DNA of 38,679 nucleotides from Shewanella hanedai (GTDB taxonomy: Bacteria > Pseudomonadota > Gammaproteobacteria > Enterobacterales > Shewanellaceae), in contig NZ_VKGK01000047.1 in the NCBI RefSeq assembly GCF_007197645.1, forward strand, positions 1 to 38,679, written 5' to 3'. The notes under the pieces were generated by a model. That model did no database searches. It was not told where the DNA came from and saw only the letters and a list, made by a program, of their open reading frames with translations. Shown here in pieces: positions 24,643-33,663 of the stretch (position 1 is its first letter; each line of letters begins with the position of its first letter). Made by a program: the position numbers and the translations under genes.

Positions 24643-25299
24643 TTAAAAGCGCATCTCAGGTACATAGTCAGGGACAATCAATGTACCGGCTGTCTTAGAT
24701 ACAATTTCCTCAACACTAACTCCAGGCGCACGTTCAAGTAAGTGGAACGCGCCGTCTTTAATCTCCATAAAGGCCAAGTCGGTCAGTACACGTTTGATGC
24801 AACCAAAGCCGGTTAATGGCAGTTCGCATTTAGTCAGGAGTTTAGAGTTACCTTTCTTGTCTGCATGCATCATGGTGACGATAATATTATCAGCACCAGC
24901 GACCAAATCCATTGCGCCGCCCATGCCTTTAATCAGCTTGCCGGGAATCATCCAAGAGGCGATAGAGCCTTGCTCATCCACTTCAAAGGCACCTAGTACG
25001 GTTAGGTCTACATGTCCACCGCGGATCATGGCAAAGCTTTCTGCCGATGAGAAAAATGATGCACCGGGGACGGCTGTGACGGTTTGCTTACCTGCGTTAA
25101 TGAGATCGGCATCTATGGTCTCTTCAGTTGGGAACTCTCCCATGCCTAATAAACCATTTTCAGATTGCAGCATCACTTCAATCCCTTGAGGGATGTAGTT
25201 TGCTACGAGCGTTGGAATGCCGATGCCAAGGTTGACGTAATAGCCATCTCTAAGTTCTTGGGCTACACGTTGTGCGAGTTGTTCTCTTGATAATGCCAT
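24643..25299 (-). CDS. scoB: 3-oxoacid CoA-transferase, subunit B
   Basis: This 218-residue beta subunit belongs to a two-subunit CoA-transferase of the AtoA/ScoB type. The catalytic glutamate is Glu47 in QSENGLLGMG. Other family segments are YVNLGIGIPTLVANYIP, MIRGGHVDLTVLGAFEVDE, MGGAMDLVAGADNIIVTM and LTGFGCIKRVLTDLAFMEI. With the upstream subunit it moves CoA from succinyl-CoA or acetyl-CoA to acetoacetate, the end product of leucine degradation. GGGAGG precedes the ATG, 14 bases after the subunit A stop. atoA-type naming is an alternative. Confidence 0.93.
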   Translation of the reverse strand: MALSREQLAQRVAQELRDGYYVNLGIGIPTLVANYIPQGIEVMLQSENGLLGMGEFPTEETIDADLINAGKQTVTAVPGASFFSSAESFAMIRGGHVDLTVLGAFEVDEQGSIASWMIPGKLIKGMGGAMDLVAGADNIIVTMMHADKKGNSKLLTKCELPLTGFGCIKRVLTDLAFMEIKDGAFHLLERAPGVSVEEIVSKTAGTLIVPDYVPEMRF

Positions 25300-25313
25300 G
25301 ATGTTTGCCTCCC

Positions 25314-26018
25314 TTATGCAGATGCTTTTACGGTGCGTTGTTCGATACGTTTCTCGAACGTTCCTTGGATCACGCGGTTGACGTAGATCCCAGGTGTGTG
25401 GATATGATCTGGGTCTAACTCACCGGGTTCTACAATATGCTCAGCTTCCACGACCGTAATCTTACCGGCGGTCGCCATCATAGGGTTAAAGTTAGCGGCG
25501 GTTTTACGGAACACCAAATTGCCCATGGTGTCAGCTTTCCAAGCGCGGACTAAAGCAAAGTCTGCTGTTAAAGCTGGCTCTAGTACATAGTGACGCCCGT
25601 CTATTTCACGGGTTTCTTTACCGTCAGCAACGGGGGTGCCGTAGCCTGTTGCGGTGAAAAATGCGGGAATACCCGCACCGCCAGCTCGAATTTTTTCAGC
25701 CAGTGTTCCTTGAGGGGTCAAGATGACATTTAATACGCCAGAGAGCATCTGCTGCTCAAACGTGGCATTCTCACCCACATAAGAGGCGATCATGGTATCG
25801 ATTTGACGGGTTTTTAGCAGCAGTCCGAGACCAAAGTCATCAACACCTGCATTATTAGAGATAGCGGTCAGTCCTGTTACACCGGTTTTGACCATCTGAC
25901 CGATAAGGCCTTCAGGAATACCACAAAGACCAAATCCGCCCACCATGACGGTCATATCATTGCTTAGGCCTGCGAGCGCCTCTTCATAACTTCCAACGAC
26001 TTTATTGAGTCCTGCCAT
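25314..26018 (-). CDS. scoA: 3-oxoacid CoA-transferase, subunit A
   Basis: This 234-residue alpha subunit is of the AtoD/ScoA type. Family features include MTVMVGGFGLCGIPEGLIGQ, TAISNNAGVDDFGLGLLLK, KIRAGGAGIPAFFTATGYGT, DFALVRAWKADTMGNLVFRK and FNPMMATAGKITVVEAEHIV. I use the ATG at 26018, preceded by CGGAGA; a TTG at 26039 would add seven residues without family support. It lies 118 bases downstream of the HMG-CoA lyase gene, the largest gap among the catabolic genes of the cluster, so an internal promoter is possible. Confidence 0.93.
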   Translation of the reverse strand: MAGLNKVVGSYEEALAGLSNDMTVMVGGFGLCGIPEGLIGQMVKTGVTGLTAISNNAGVDDFGLGLLLKTRQIDTMIASYVGENATFEQQMLSGVLNVILTPQGTLAEKIRAGGAGIPAFFTATGYGTPVADGKETREIDGRHYVLEPALTADFALVRAWKADTMGNLVFRKTAANFNPMMATAGKITVVEAEHIVEPGELDPDHIHTPGIYVNRVIQGTFEKRIEQRTVKASA

Positions 26019-26136
26019 TATTCTTATCTCCGTTGACAATAATCATTTATGTGATCATTTCAGTATTCGTTTGGTATTAAGCACTCGCTAATGAGCAGCC
26101 AAGAGCGCGACTCTTTATCTGCTGATGGCTATTTTT

Positions 26137-27027
26137 TTACCCGCTGATGGCTCTAGCCACTTTTGAACCTGTGGTTCTGCCTAAGGCTTGGCTTATTCTG
26201 TTACCTGCTTGTGCAAGTAACTGTAAATCGATACCTGTCTCTATTCCTAATCCGTGCAGCATATAAACGAGATCTTCCGTCGCTAAATTCCCTGATGCAC
26301 CTTTGGCATAAGGACAACCACCGAGTCCCGCAACCGATGAATCTATCACACTGACGCCAGTTTCTAAGCAGGCTAGAATATTGGCCAGCGCTTGCCCATA
26401 GGTGTCATGAAAGTGCAGGGCGAGTTTATCGACAGGGACTTTTTCTGCCACGGTCTCAAGCATTCTACGGGCATTATCTGGGGTGCCAATACCTATGGTG
26501 TCTCCAAGCGAAATTTCATAGCAGCCCATTTTGTAAAGGATTTCAGACACTCGTGCTACTTCGCTAACGGCGATATCGCCCTCGTAGGGACAACCCAGTA
26601 CGCAAGACACATAACCTCTAACAGGAATGTTGGCGGCGATAGCGCGCTCCATCACTGGGGCGAAGCGTTCAATGGACTCCTCTATCGAGCAGTTAATATT
26701 ACGCTGGCTGAAGCTCTGGGATGCGGCGCCAAAGATGGCAACTTCTTCTGCTCCTGCGTCAAGTGCGAGTTCCAGCCCCTTTAAATTTGGCGTCAGAGCG
26801 CTATAGGTTACATCGCTTTGACGTGCAATGTTGCGCAGTACCTCACCTGAATCTGCCATCTGAGGCACCCATTTAGGTGACACAAAGCTTGCAGCTTCAA
26901 TGCGTTTGATGCCCGCTTTGGCTAATGCTTCAATTAAGATAATCTTATCTTGGGTGGTGACGGGGTTTTCATTTTGCAGGCCATCACGGGCGCCAACCTC
27001 AAAAATACTTACCGATTTTGGCGTCAT
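26137..27027 (-). CDS. liuE: Hydroxymethylglutaryl-CoA lyase
   Basis: This 296-residue HMG-CoA lyase (also called MvaB) is the last liu step, splitting HMG-CoA into acetyl-CoA and acetoacetate. Visible signatures are EVGARDGLQNE with the catalytic Arg-Asp, the metal-binding region ALHFHDTYGQALAN, and AGLGGCPYAKGASGN with the conserved catalytic Cys. The length is standard. The ATG follows GAGG and starts two bases after the liuD stop, so the genes are coupled. A 10-base direct repeat (GCTGATGGCT at 26121 and 26143) covers the 3' end of the gene and the base run after its stop. Confidence 0.95.
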   Translation of the reverse strand: MTPKSVSIFEVGARDGLQNENPVTTQDKIILIEALAKAGIKRIEAASFVSPKWVPQMADSGEVLRNIARQSDVTYSALTPNLKGLELALDAGAEEVAIFGAASQSFSQRNINCSIEESIERFAPVMERAIAANIPVRGYVSCVLGCPYEGDIAVSEVARVSEILYKMGCYEISLGDTIGIGTPDNARRMLETVAEKVPVDKLALHFHDTYGQALANILACLETGVSVIDSSVAGLGGCPYAKGASGNLATEDLVYMLHGLGIETGIDLQLLAQAGNRISQALGRTTGSKVARAISG

Positions 27028-27029
27028 CT

Positions 27030-29156
27030 TTATGCCTCTTTTTCATCAGCAGGTGTAACATCGACTAACAGAGCGCCGTCTGATACTAACTCACCAATGT
27101 CGAAGTAAAACGCACTGACAGTACCATCAAAAGGAGATTCTATGGTGTACTCCATTTTCATGGCTTCCATCACCATCAGACCTTGGCCTGCGACAACATT
27201 GTCGCCCACATTGACTAAGTGAGTCACCACAGTGCCATTCATCGGCGCTTTAAGTTTGTCGGCTAAACACTCCTCTTCCTCAGTCAACTCTGTTTGAATT
27301 GCACGGAAATGGTAGCTGGTGGAGCTGATAAACAACGTAAAGTCATCACCGACATGGCTTACTGGGATCTTAAATTTATGGGCTTGGCTCTTATGGGTAA
27401 GCGCCTTGTCACTCTTGTCTGTCTGGTTGAGTGATATCTCGGCGTGCAACACTTCACCCATAAGTTCACCGCTGAGCGTATAGAAGTTATCGTTAATCTG
27501 CAGTTGGAAAATTGATTTACCGCCAACGGATGTTTCAATCAAATCTAAGTGTTGTAGCTCATGATTATCATCGAGCAACGCCACTTGATGTTGACTGGCG
27601 CTGTTGAGCCTAAATCCACTGACAGAGCCCCAAGGGGAATATGGGTCATTACTGTTAATAGCGCAGACTTTTGCAGCCTCTTTACGGGCGCAGACTTGAT
27701 ACAGAGCAGCGAGAGCCAGTGCGGTTTGTTGCTCTTTGGCAACACTGCCACTCAGCCCTCGACCAATGAGGGCATCGCCATAGCGTTCGATGAAATCGGT
27801 ACTGAAGTTAGCATCGCGAAATGCTTGGTGCTCGGCAATATTAGCCAGAAATTCAATATTGTGTTTGAGTCCACTGATTTGATACGACTCAAGTGAATGC
27901 ACTAGACGTTGCAGCGCTCTTGGGCGTGACTCATCCCAGACAATCAGTTTAGAGATCATCGGGTCATAAAAGTTACTAATCACATCGTTTTCACGAATGC
28001 CCGAATCGATTCTTACATGGCTATTTTGCTCAGGCTCACGCAGGAAGTTGAGTTTACCGCTAGCGGGGAGAAACTCATTTTGTGGATCTTCGGCGTAAAT
28101 ACGTACTTCAAATGAGTGGCCGTGTATCCGCACTTCACTTTGCGTCAGTGGTAGTTGGTGGCCACTGGCGACCATTAACTGCCATTTCACTAAGTCTTGT
28201 CCTGTGACCATTTCAGTCACTGGGTGCTCAACTTGAAGACGGGTGTTCATCTCCATAAAGTAGAAACTGTTGTCGGTGTCGAGCAAGAACTCGACGGTGC
28301 CAGCACCTTGATAGTCGATAGCCTTTGCCGCAGCGACGGCTGCTTCACCCATTTTAACTCTTAACTCATCACTTAATCCCGGTGCTGGGGCTTCTTCAAC
28401 CACTTTTTGGTGACGTCGCTGAATTGAGCAATCTCTGTCAGAAAGGTAAATACAGTGTCCGTAATTATCGGCAAAGACTTGCACTTCTACGTGACGAGGT
28501 TGACGCAGATAGCGCTCCATCAGGAGTTTGTCGTTACCAAAAGAGGAGGTGGCTTCACGTCTCGCAGAATGGATAGCGTCGAGTACTTCGCCTTGATTTT
28601 CCACGATACGCATCCCTTTACCACCACCGCCATAGGCCGCTTTGATAAGGAGAGGGAAGCCCATCTTTTTGGCTTCGTTAACTAACAGTTCATCGTCTTG
28701 CTCATCGCCATGGTAACCAGGAACCAGCGGTACTTTTGCCGCGCCCATGATCTCTTTTGCGGCACTTTTACTGCCCATGGAGTCGATGGCATCGGCTGTG
28801 GGTCCAACAAAAGCAATGCCTGCTTGTTCACACAAACGCGCAAAATCGGCGTTTTCTGACAAGAAACCGTAACCAGGGTGAATAGCTTGTGCACCCGCTT
28901 GTTTAGCAATATCGACAATTAACTCGCCCTTAAGGTAGGAGTCTGCTGGTGCGCTGCCGCCAAGATAGAAGGATTCATCAGCCATGGCCACATTACGGGC
29001 ATCGATGTCGGCGTCAGAGTACAAGGCGACGGTACGTATTCCCATTGCTTTGGCTGTTTTTATGATTCGACAAGCGATTTCACCTCGGTTGGCAATCAAC
29101 AATTTCTTAATGAGGAAAGTGTTACCTGTGGTGTTACTTTTTGATGATGCGACCAT
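27030..29156 (-). CDS. liuD: 3-methylcrotonyl-CoA carboxylase, biotinylated alpha subunit
   Basis: This 708-residue subunit carries the biotin carboxylase domain (KKLLIANRGEIACRI; ATP-grasp loop YGGGGKGMRIV; EMNTRLQVEHPVTEMVTG), a linker domain, and a C-terminal biotinyl domain with VMEAMKMEY (biotinylated Lys667). With LiuB it carboxylates 3-methylcrotonyl-CoA to 3-methylglutaconyl-CoA. The open frame extends 23 codons upstream, but this overlaps liuC. I chose the ATG at 29156 because AAGGAGC, inside the last codons of liuC, is well spaced for it, and family homology begins soon after. Confidence 0.95.
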   Translation of the reverse strand: MVASSKSNTTGNTFLIKKLLIANRGEIACRIIKTAKAMGIRTVALYSDADIDARNVAMADESFYLGGSAPADSYLKGELIVDIAKQAGAQAIHPGYGFLSENADFARLCEQAGIAFVGPTADAIDSMGSKSAAKEIMGAAKVPLVPGYHGDEQDDELLVNEAKKMGFPLLIKAAYGGGGKGMRIVENQGEVLDAIHSARREATSSFGNDKLLMERYLRQPRHVEVQVFADNYGHCIYLSDRDCSIQRRHQKVVEEAPAPGLSDELRVKMGEAAVAAAKAIDYQGAGTVEFLLDTDNSFYFMEMNTRLQVEHPVTEMVTGQDLVKWQLMVASGHQLPLTQSEVRIHGHSFEVRIYAEDPQNEFLPASGKLNFLREPEQNSHVRIDSGIRENDVISNFYDPMISKLIVWDESRPRALQRLVHSLESYQISGLKHNIEFLANIAEHQAFRDANFSTDFIERYGDALIGRGLSGSVAKEQQTALALAALYQVCARKEAAKVCAINSNDPYSPWGSVSGFRLNSASQHQVALLDDNHELQHLDLIETSVGGKSIFQLQINDNFYTLSGELMGEVLHAEISLNQTDKSDKALTHKSQAHKFKIPVSHVGDDFTLFISSTSYHFRAIQTELTEEEECLADKLKAPMNGTVVTHLVNVGDNVVAGQGLMVMEAMKMEYTIESPFDGTVSAFYFDIGELVSDGALLVDVTPADEKEA

Positions 29157-29157
29157 G

Positions 29158-29997
29158 TTATTGAGCTCCTTGCGCCGTGTCAGTGTCTGTTTTCCAGTCG
29201 GGGCTACGTTTTTCAAAGAAGGCATTCAAGCCTTCTTGGCCTTCGGCTGACACGCGAATGCGAGCAATACGCTCGCTGGTATAATCTAATGTGTTTTGAT
29301 CTATCACCCCGTTTTCTAGAGTCGATAGCAAAGTTTTGGCCCAAGCCATGCCTTGAGGGCTATTAGCGAGTAAAGCGTCGATAATCGGTGCAGCTTGCGC
29401 ATCAAGATCATCATCTATCTCATGGATCACGTTGAGTGACTTAGCTTGTTCAACCTTAAAGCGCTCGGCGGTGAGCATATAACGGCGAGCTGCTCGCTGC
29501 CCCATCGCTCGGGTGACATAGGGACTAATCACTGCCGGAATGAGGCCTAGTTTGACTTCACTTAAACAAAAGCTGGCACGGGTGTTAGCAATGGCGATAT
29601 CGCAGCAGCAGATAAGGCCCAATGCACCACCAAAGGCCGCGCCTTGAACAAGTGCAATCGTCGGTTTAGGGAACTTGTCTAGGTTTGACATCAACTTAGC
29701 CAGCTCATTGGCATCAGCAAGATTCTGCTCGAAATCCATCTTAGCTTGATTGCGCATCCAGTTAAGATCGGCGCCAGCACTGAAGTTTTTGCCATTGGCC
29801 CTAAGGACTAATACTTGGCACTCATCATTGTCGGCAAAGTGGGCGAGGGATTGCAGCATTTCGCTTATCATCACTTCATCGAAGGCATTGTGTTTATCGG
29901 CTCGGTCGAGGATCAGCTCTCCGACTCCCTTATTTAGGGTGCAATTCACAAAATGTAGCGTGTTCGAAAATTCACTTGTCATGGCTAGGTTATCCAT
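29158..29997 (-). CDS. liuC: Methylglutaconyl-CoA hydratase
   Basis: This 279-residue crotonase-fold enzyme hydrates 3-methylglutaconyl-CoA to HMG-CoA in leucine degradation. The oxyanion-hole segments are FSAGADLNWM (about residues 72-81) and GAAFGGALGLICCCDIAIA (about 118-136). The catalytic Glu region is FCLSEVKLGLIPAVISPYV. C-terminal AERFKVEQAKSLNVIHEI and FFEKRSPDW complete the fold. Crotonases are hard to assign alone, but position between liuB and liuD fixes the role. The ATG at 29997 is used; an ATG at codon 6 is a possible alternative. Confidence 0.93.
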   Translation of the reverse strand: MDNLAMTSEFSNTLHFVNCTLNKGVGELILDRADKHNAFDEVMISEMLQSLAHFADNDECQVLVLRANGKNFSAGADLNWMRNQAKMDFEQNLADANELAKLMSNLDKFPKPTIALVQGAAFGGALGLICCCDIAIANTRASFCLSEVKLGLIPAVISPYVTRAMGQRAARRYMLTAERFKVEQAKSLNVIHEIDDDLDAQAAPIIDALLANSPQGMAWAKTLLSTLENGVIDQNTLDYTSERIARIRVSAEGQEGLNAFFEKRSPDWKTDTDTAQGAQ

Positions 29998-30054
29998 TAT
30001 CTATTAGCCCAGAAAATATCTGTTCAGGTCTGTGTGCAGGTAAGGGACGAGCCC

Positions 30055-31662
30055 TTACATGCGGAACACACCGAACTTGGTCTCTTCTATCGGTGCATTA
30101 AGTGCAGCCGACAGGGCTAATCCAACCACGTCGCGAGTTTGGGCGGGGTCAATAATACCGTCATCCCACAAGCGGGCACTGGCGTGATATGGATGACCCT
30201 CTTTGTCGTATTGTTCGACGATAGGGGCACGGAACTTTTGCTCCTCATCATCGGACCATTCGACGCCTTTACGGGCGAGTCCATCACGGCGAACGGTGGC
30301 TAATACACCTGCAGCTTGTTCACCCCCCATGACGGAAATACGCGCATTTGGCCACATCCACATCATGGTTGGTTCAAATGCGCGGCCACACATGCCATAG
30401 TTACCAGCGCCATAACTGCCACCGATAATGACGGTAAACTTAGGGACATTTGCGCAAGAAACAGCAGTCACCATCTTGGCGCCATGTTTCGCAATGCCTT
30501 CATGCTCATATTTCTTGCCGACCATGAAGCCAGTGATATTTTGCAAGAAGAGCAATGGGATTTTTCGTTGGCAACAAAGCTCGATAAAGTGAGCGCCTTT
30601 TTGGGCAGACTCAGAGAAAAGAATGCCATTGTTGGCAACGATGCCGACTGGGTAACCGTGGATACGGGCAAAGCCGCACACTAACGTTGGGCCGTAGCCA
30701 GCTTTAAACTCATCAAAGTCTGAGTCATCGACCACTCGTGCAATGACCTCTTTAACATCATATGGTTTTTTAAGATCGGTCCCTACAATGCCGTAAAGTT
30801 CGTTGATGTCGAACTTAGGTGGCTTAACTGGACTAAGTTGAGACTCGATGGTTTTTTGATGATTGAGTCGAGTCACAGCTTTACGAGCAAGTTCCAAAGC
30901 ATGATCATCGCTTTGGGCGAGATGATCAGCAACACCGGATATTTTAGTGTGAACTTCAGCGCCACCAAGCTCCTCTGCTGTCACTTCTTCACCGGTAGCA
31001 GCTTTAACTAATGGCGGGCCAGCGAGGAAGATGGTGCCTTGTTCTTTGACGATAATCGACTCATCGGCCATGGCGGGCACATATGCGCCACCTGCGGTAC
31101 AAAGTCCCATCACCACGGCGATTTGCGGGATCCCTTTGGCTGACATCTGCGCTTGGTTATAGAAGATACGGCCGAAATGGTCACGGTCTGGAAAGACTTC
31201 ATCTTGACGAGGCAGGTTAGCGCCACCAGAGTCGACTAAGTAGATGCAGGGAAGATGACAGCGACTTGCTATATCCTGTGCTCGAAGGTGTTTTTTGACG
31301 GTAACAGGATAGTAAGTGCCACCTTTAACCGTGGCGTCGTTGGCGATAATCATGCACTCAACGCCACTGACTCGACCGATACCTGCAATGATGCCTGCTG
31401 CGGGAACCAAGTCTTCATAAAGCTCATAGGCTGCAAATTGAGATAACTCAAGGAAGGGGGAGCCTGGATCCAGTAACTTTTCAACACGCTGGCGAGGCAG
31501 GAGTTTTCCTCGGGAAAGATGACGTTCGCGGGCAACGTCACCGCCGCCTTGTTCAATGATGTTAATTTTGCATTTTAGATCATGAACAAGGTTGACCATG
31601 TCGTCATGTTTAGCCTTGAATTCATCACTACGAGTGTTAATACGGCTGCTAAGTTGAGTCAC
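30055..31662 (-). CDS. liuB: 3-methylcrotonyl-CoA carboxylase, carboxyltransferase beta subunit
   Basis: This 535-residue carboxyltransferase subunit pairs with LiuD. Family features include ARERHLSRGKLLPRQRVEKL, GIIAGIGRVSGVECMIIAND, ATVKGGTYYPVTVKKHLRAQ, YLVDSGGANLPRQDEVFPDR, MGLCTAGGAYVPAMADESI and FLQNITGFMVGKKYEHEGIA. The open frame reaches to 31746, but I choose the GTG at 31662. AAGGA lies eight bases before it, and the resulting MTQLSSRIN start and 535-residue length match the usual LiuB. liuA ends 90 bases upstream. Confidence 0.95.
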   Translation of the reverse strand: MTQLSSRINTRSDEFKAKHDDMVNLVHDLKCKINIIEQGGGDVARERHLSRGKLLPRQRVEKLLDPGSPFLELSQFAAYELYEDLVPAAGIIAGIGRVSGVECMIIANDATVKGGTYYPVTVKKHLRAQDIASRCHLPCIYLVDSGGANLPRQDEVFPDRDHFGRIFYNQAQMSAKGIPQIAVVMGLCTAGGAYVPAMADESIIVKEQGTIFLAGPPLVKAATGEEVTAEELGGAEVHTKISGVADHLAQSDDHALELARKAVTRLNHQKTIESQLSPVKPPKFDINELYGIVGTDLKKPYDVKEVIARVVDDSDFDEFKAGYGPTLVCGFARIHGYPVGIVANNGILFSESAQKGAHFIELCCQRKIPLLFLQNITGFMVGKKYEHEGIAKHGAKMVTAVSCANVPKFTVIIGGSYGAGNYGMCGRAFEPTMMWMWPNARISVMGGEQAAGVLATVRRDGLARKGVEWSDDEEQKFRAPIVEQYDKEGHPYHASARLWDDGIIDPAQTRDVVGLALSAALNAPIEETKFGVFRM

Positions 31663-31752
31663 GATTTCAATCCTTTTGAAGCTGAAAGCATAGGGGGGAT
31701 GAGAACGAATACTGGGCAAGGCAGTAGTTTCAACCGCTTTGCCCACATGGGC

Positions 31753-32922
31753 TTACTTAGATTCGTTAAACAGCTCACGGCCAATCAACATGCGGCGGAT
31801 CTCTGAAGTTCCTGCGCCGATTTCATAGAGCTTGGCATCACGTAAAAGTCGACCTGTTGCGTACTCATTGACGTAACCGTTACCGCCTAATAGCTGAATG
31901 GCATCGAGGGCCATTTTAGTGGCTAGCTCAGCAGAATAGAGGATGGCACCAGCTGCATCTTTACGTGTGGCTTCGCCGCGGTCGCAAGATTTCGCTACAT
32001 TGTAGATATAGGATTTAGCCGCATTCATGCCGGTGTACATATCGGCAAGCTTGCCTTGAACTAGCTGAAACTGGCCGATGGATTTTCCAAACTGCTCACG
32101 TTCGTGAATGTAAGGAATAACAATATCCATACAGGCGGTCATGATCCCAAGGGGTCCACCTGAGAGGACTACGCGTTCGTAATCAAGACCACTCATTAAC
32201 ACTTTTACACCGTTATTGAGGCCGCCAAGGATGTTCTCCTCCGGTACTTCACAATCTTCGAATACTAGCTCGCAGGTGTTAGAACCACGCATACCGAGTT
32301 TGTCTAGTTTCTGTGCGGTGCTAAATCCTTTCGAGTCTCGTTCGACGATGAAGGCTGTGATGCCATGGGCACCTTTATCAAGATCGGTTTTGGCGTAGAT
32401 GACATAAGTGTGTGCATCAGGACCGTTAGTGATCCACATTTTATTGCCGTTAAGGATATAGCGGTCGCCCTCTTTACGGGCATGAAGTTTCATGGAAACT
32501 ACATCGGAACCAGCATTAGGTTCACTCATCGCCAACGCACCGATGTGCTCACCAGTGACGAGCTTTGGCAGGTATTTGGCTTTTTGTGCAGCGTTACCGT
32601 TACGGTTAATCTGGTTGACACATAAATTAGAGTGAGCGCCGTAGCTTAAGCCGATTGACGCTGATGCTCGTGAGATCTCTTCCATTGCCACAACATGGGC
32701 TAAATATCCCATATCAGCGCCACCATACTCTTCTGAAACCGTGACACCTAGCAGTCCCATATCACCTAGCACTGGCCAAAGTTCATTGGGGAAGGCGTTG
32801 TCGAGGTCGGTTTTTGCTGCTATTGGTGCAATTTCATTGGCTGCGAAACTTTGAACTGCATCGCGGAGCATATCGACATCTTCGCCCAGGCCAAAGTTGA
32901 GTGATGAGTAGAGTTGAGTCAT
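31753..32922 (-). CDS. liuA: Isovaleryl-CoA dehydrogenase
   Basis: This 389-residue FAD acyl-CoA dehydrogenase oxidises isovaleryl-CoA to 3-methylcrotonyl-CoA and passes electrons to ETF. Features are GLLGVTVSEEYGGADMGYLA, AMSEPNAGSDVVSMK, the acyl-CoA and flavin loops (KMWITNGPDAHTYVIYAKT), the catalytic-base position Glu249 in GLDYERVV (the isovaleryl-specific location in the family), and the end LLGGNGYVNEYATGRLLRDA. The first enzyme gene after liuR, it starts 86 bases downstream of it. The etfBA genes that serve it are 13 kb away but share an operator type. Confidence 0.95.
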   Translation of the reverse strand: MTQLYSSLNFGLGEDVDMLRDAVQSFAANEIAPIAAKTDLDNAFPNELWPVLGDMGLLGVTVSEEYGGADMGYLAHVVAMEEISRASASIGLSYGAHSNLCVNQINRNGNAAQKAKYLPKLVTGEHIGALAMSEPNAGSDVVSMKLHARKEGDRYILNGNKMWITNGPDAHTYVIYAKTDLDKGAHGITAFIVERDSKGFSTAQKLDKLGMRGSNTCELVFEDCEVPEENILGGLNNGVKVLMSGLDYERVVLSGGPLGIMTACMDIVIPYIHEREQFGKSIGQFQLVQGKLADMYTGMNAAKSYIYNVAKSCDRGEATRKDAAGAILYSAELATKMALDAIQLLGGNGYVNEYATGRLLRDAKLYEIGAGTSEIRRMLIGRELFNESK

Positions 32923-33007
32923 GGCTAGTGTCCTATCAATTTAATTCAGATATTTATTATTATAATTATGTTTTTGCGGTGTTTTTAATGTGAGCTTAAC
33001 AAGCGCC

Positions 33008-33403
33008 TTATTCGGTACTGTTTTCTAATGCTGCTCGGCACTGCTGTTCTGCAGAGTTAAGCTCCATTAATACCACTTTGATATCATCCATCTGCTGCAG
33101 TGAAACCTTCTTATCTTCGACAAGCTCAAGCATCGTATGCAGCTGTGATACGCTGTTTTTATCAGCATCATAAAGCTCAAATAAACGACGGGTTTCAGCA
33201 AGTGAAAATCCGAGACGTTTACCGCGTAAAATCAGTTTTAGACGGACCCTATCTTTTAGGATATAAATCCGAGTTTGCCCACGACGCTTAGGTTTCAACA
33301 GGCCTTGGTCTTCGTAAAAACGAATACTTCGGGTTGTAATATCAAACTCTTTAGACAGATCGCTAATTGAGTAAGTTGTCTGTGTGATCTGTTTATCACT
33401 CAT
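33008..33403 (-). CDS. liuR: LiuR, MerR-family regulator of branched-chain degradation
   Basis: This roughly 131-residue MerR-type regulator has the N-terminal winged helix motif YSISDLSKEFDITTRSIRFY, then EDQGLLKPKRRGQTRIY. A dimerisation coiled coil follows (about residues 75-125). LiuR represses leucine/isovalerate catabolism genes in Gamma- and Betaproteobacteria. Two ATG starts exist: 33415 and 33403. I prefer 33403, where GGTG lies six bases upstream. A perfect palindrome 31 bases upstream (TTTACGTTAACGTAAA) is its likely own operator, shared with the divergent acyl-CoA synthetase gene. Confidence 0.92.
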   Translation of the reverse strand: MSDKQITQTTYSISDLSKEFDITTRSIRFYEDQGLLKPKRRGQTRIYILKDRVRLKLILRGKRLGFSLAETRRLFELYDADKNSVSQLHTMLELVEDKKVSLQQMDDIKVVLMELNSAEQQCRAALENSTE

Positions 33404-33446
33404 TAAAAACACCATAATATTTAACTTTTAATTACCTTACATGAAG

Positions 33447-33462
33447 TTTACGTTAACGTAAA
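33447..33462. promoter_or_regulatory. Candidate LiuR operator between liuR and the acyl-CoA synthetase gene
   Basis: TTTACGTTAACGTAAA is a perfect 16-base palindrome in the divergent spacer, 44 bases from the chosen liuR start. Its core is identical to that of the site upstream of etfB (18142-18157). It fits the LiuR operator as I remember it. Confidence 0.85.
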
Positions 33463-33663
33463 GTTGGTGATTAAGTGTTAACTGATTTTGTTGCCGTCTT
33501 CTCAGTATTTTATGGAAAGTAAATTTTCCAGTTTATCGATATAGAAACAGTTCATTATCCACCCTAATCATAAGGTCTAATGGGAATGATCTGCCTGTGA
33601 GCCTAATGTGATTAACTTAAGGTTAAGCACATTCATTCAGTTTTATGTTCTGGGGAGAGGGTA

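Noticed and set aside
31663..31746. 28-residue N-terminal extension of LiuB
   Set aside because: It has no family resemblance. The GTG at 31662 has a good AAGGA site and gives the standard length.
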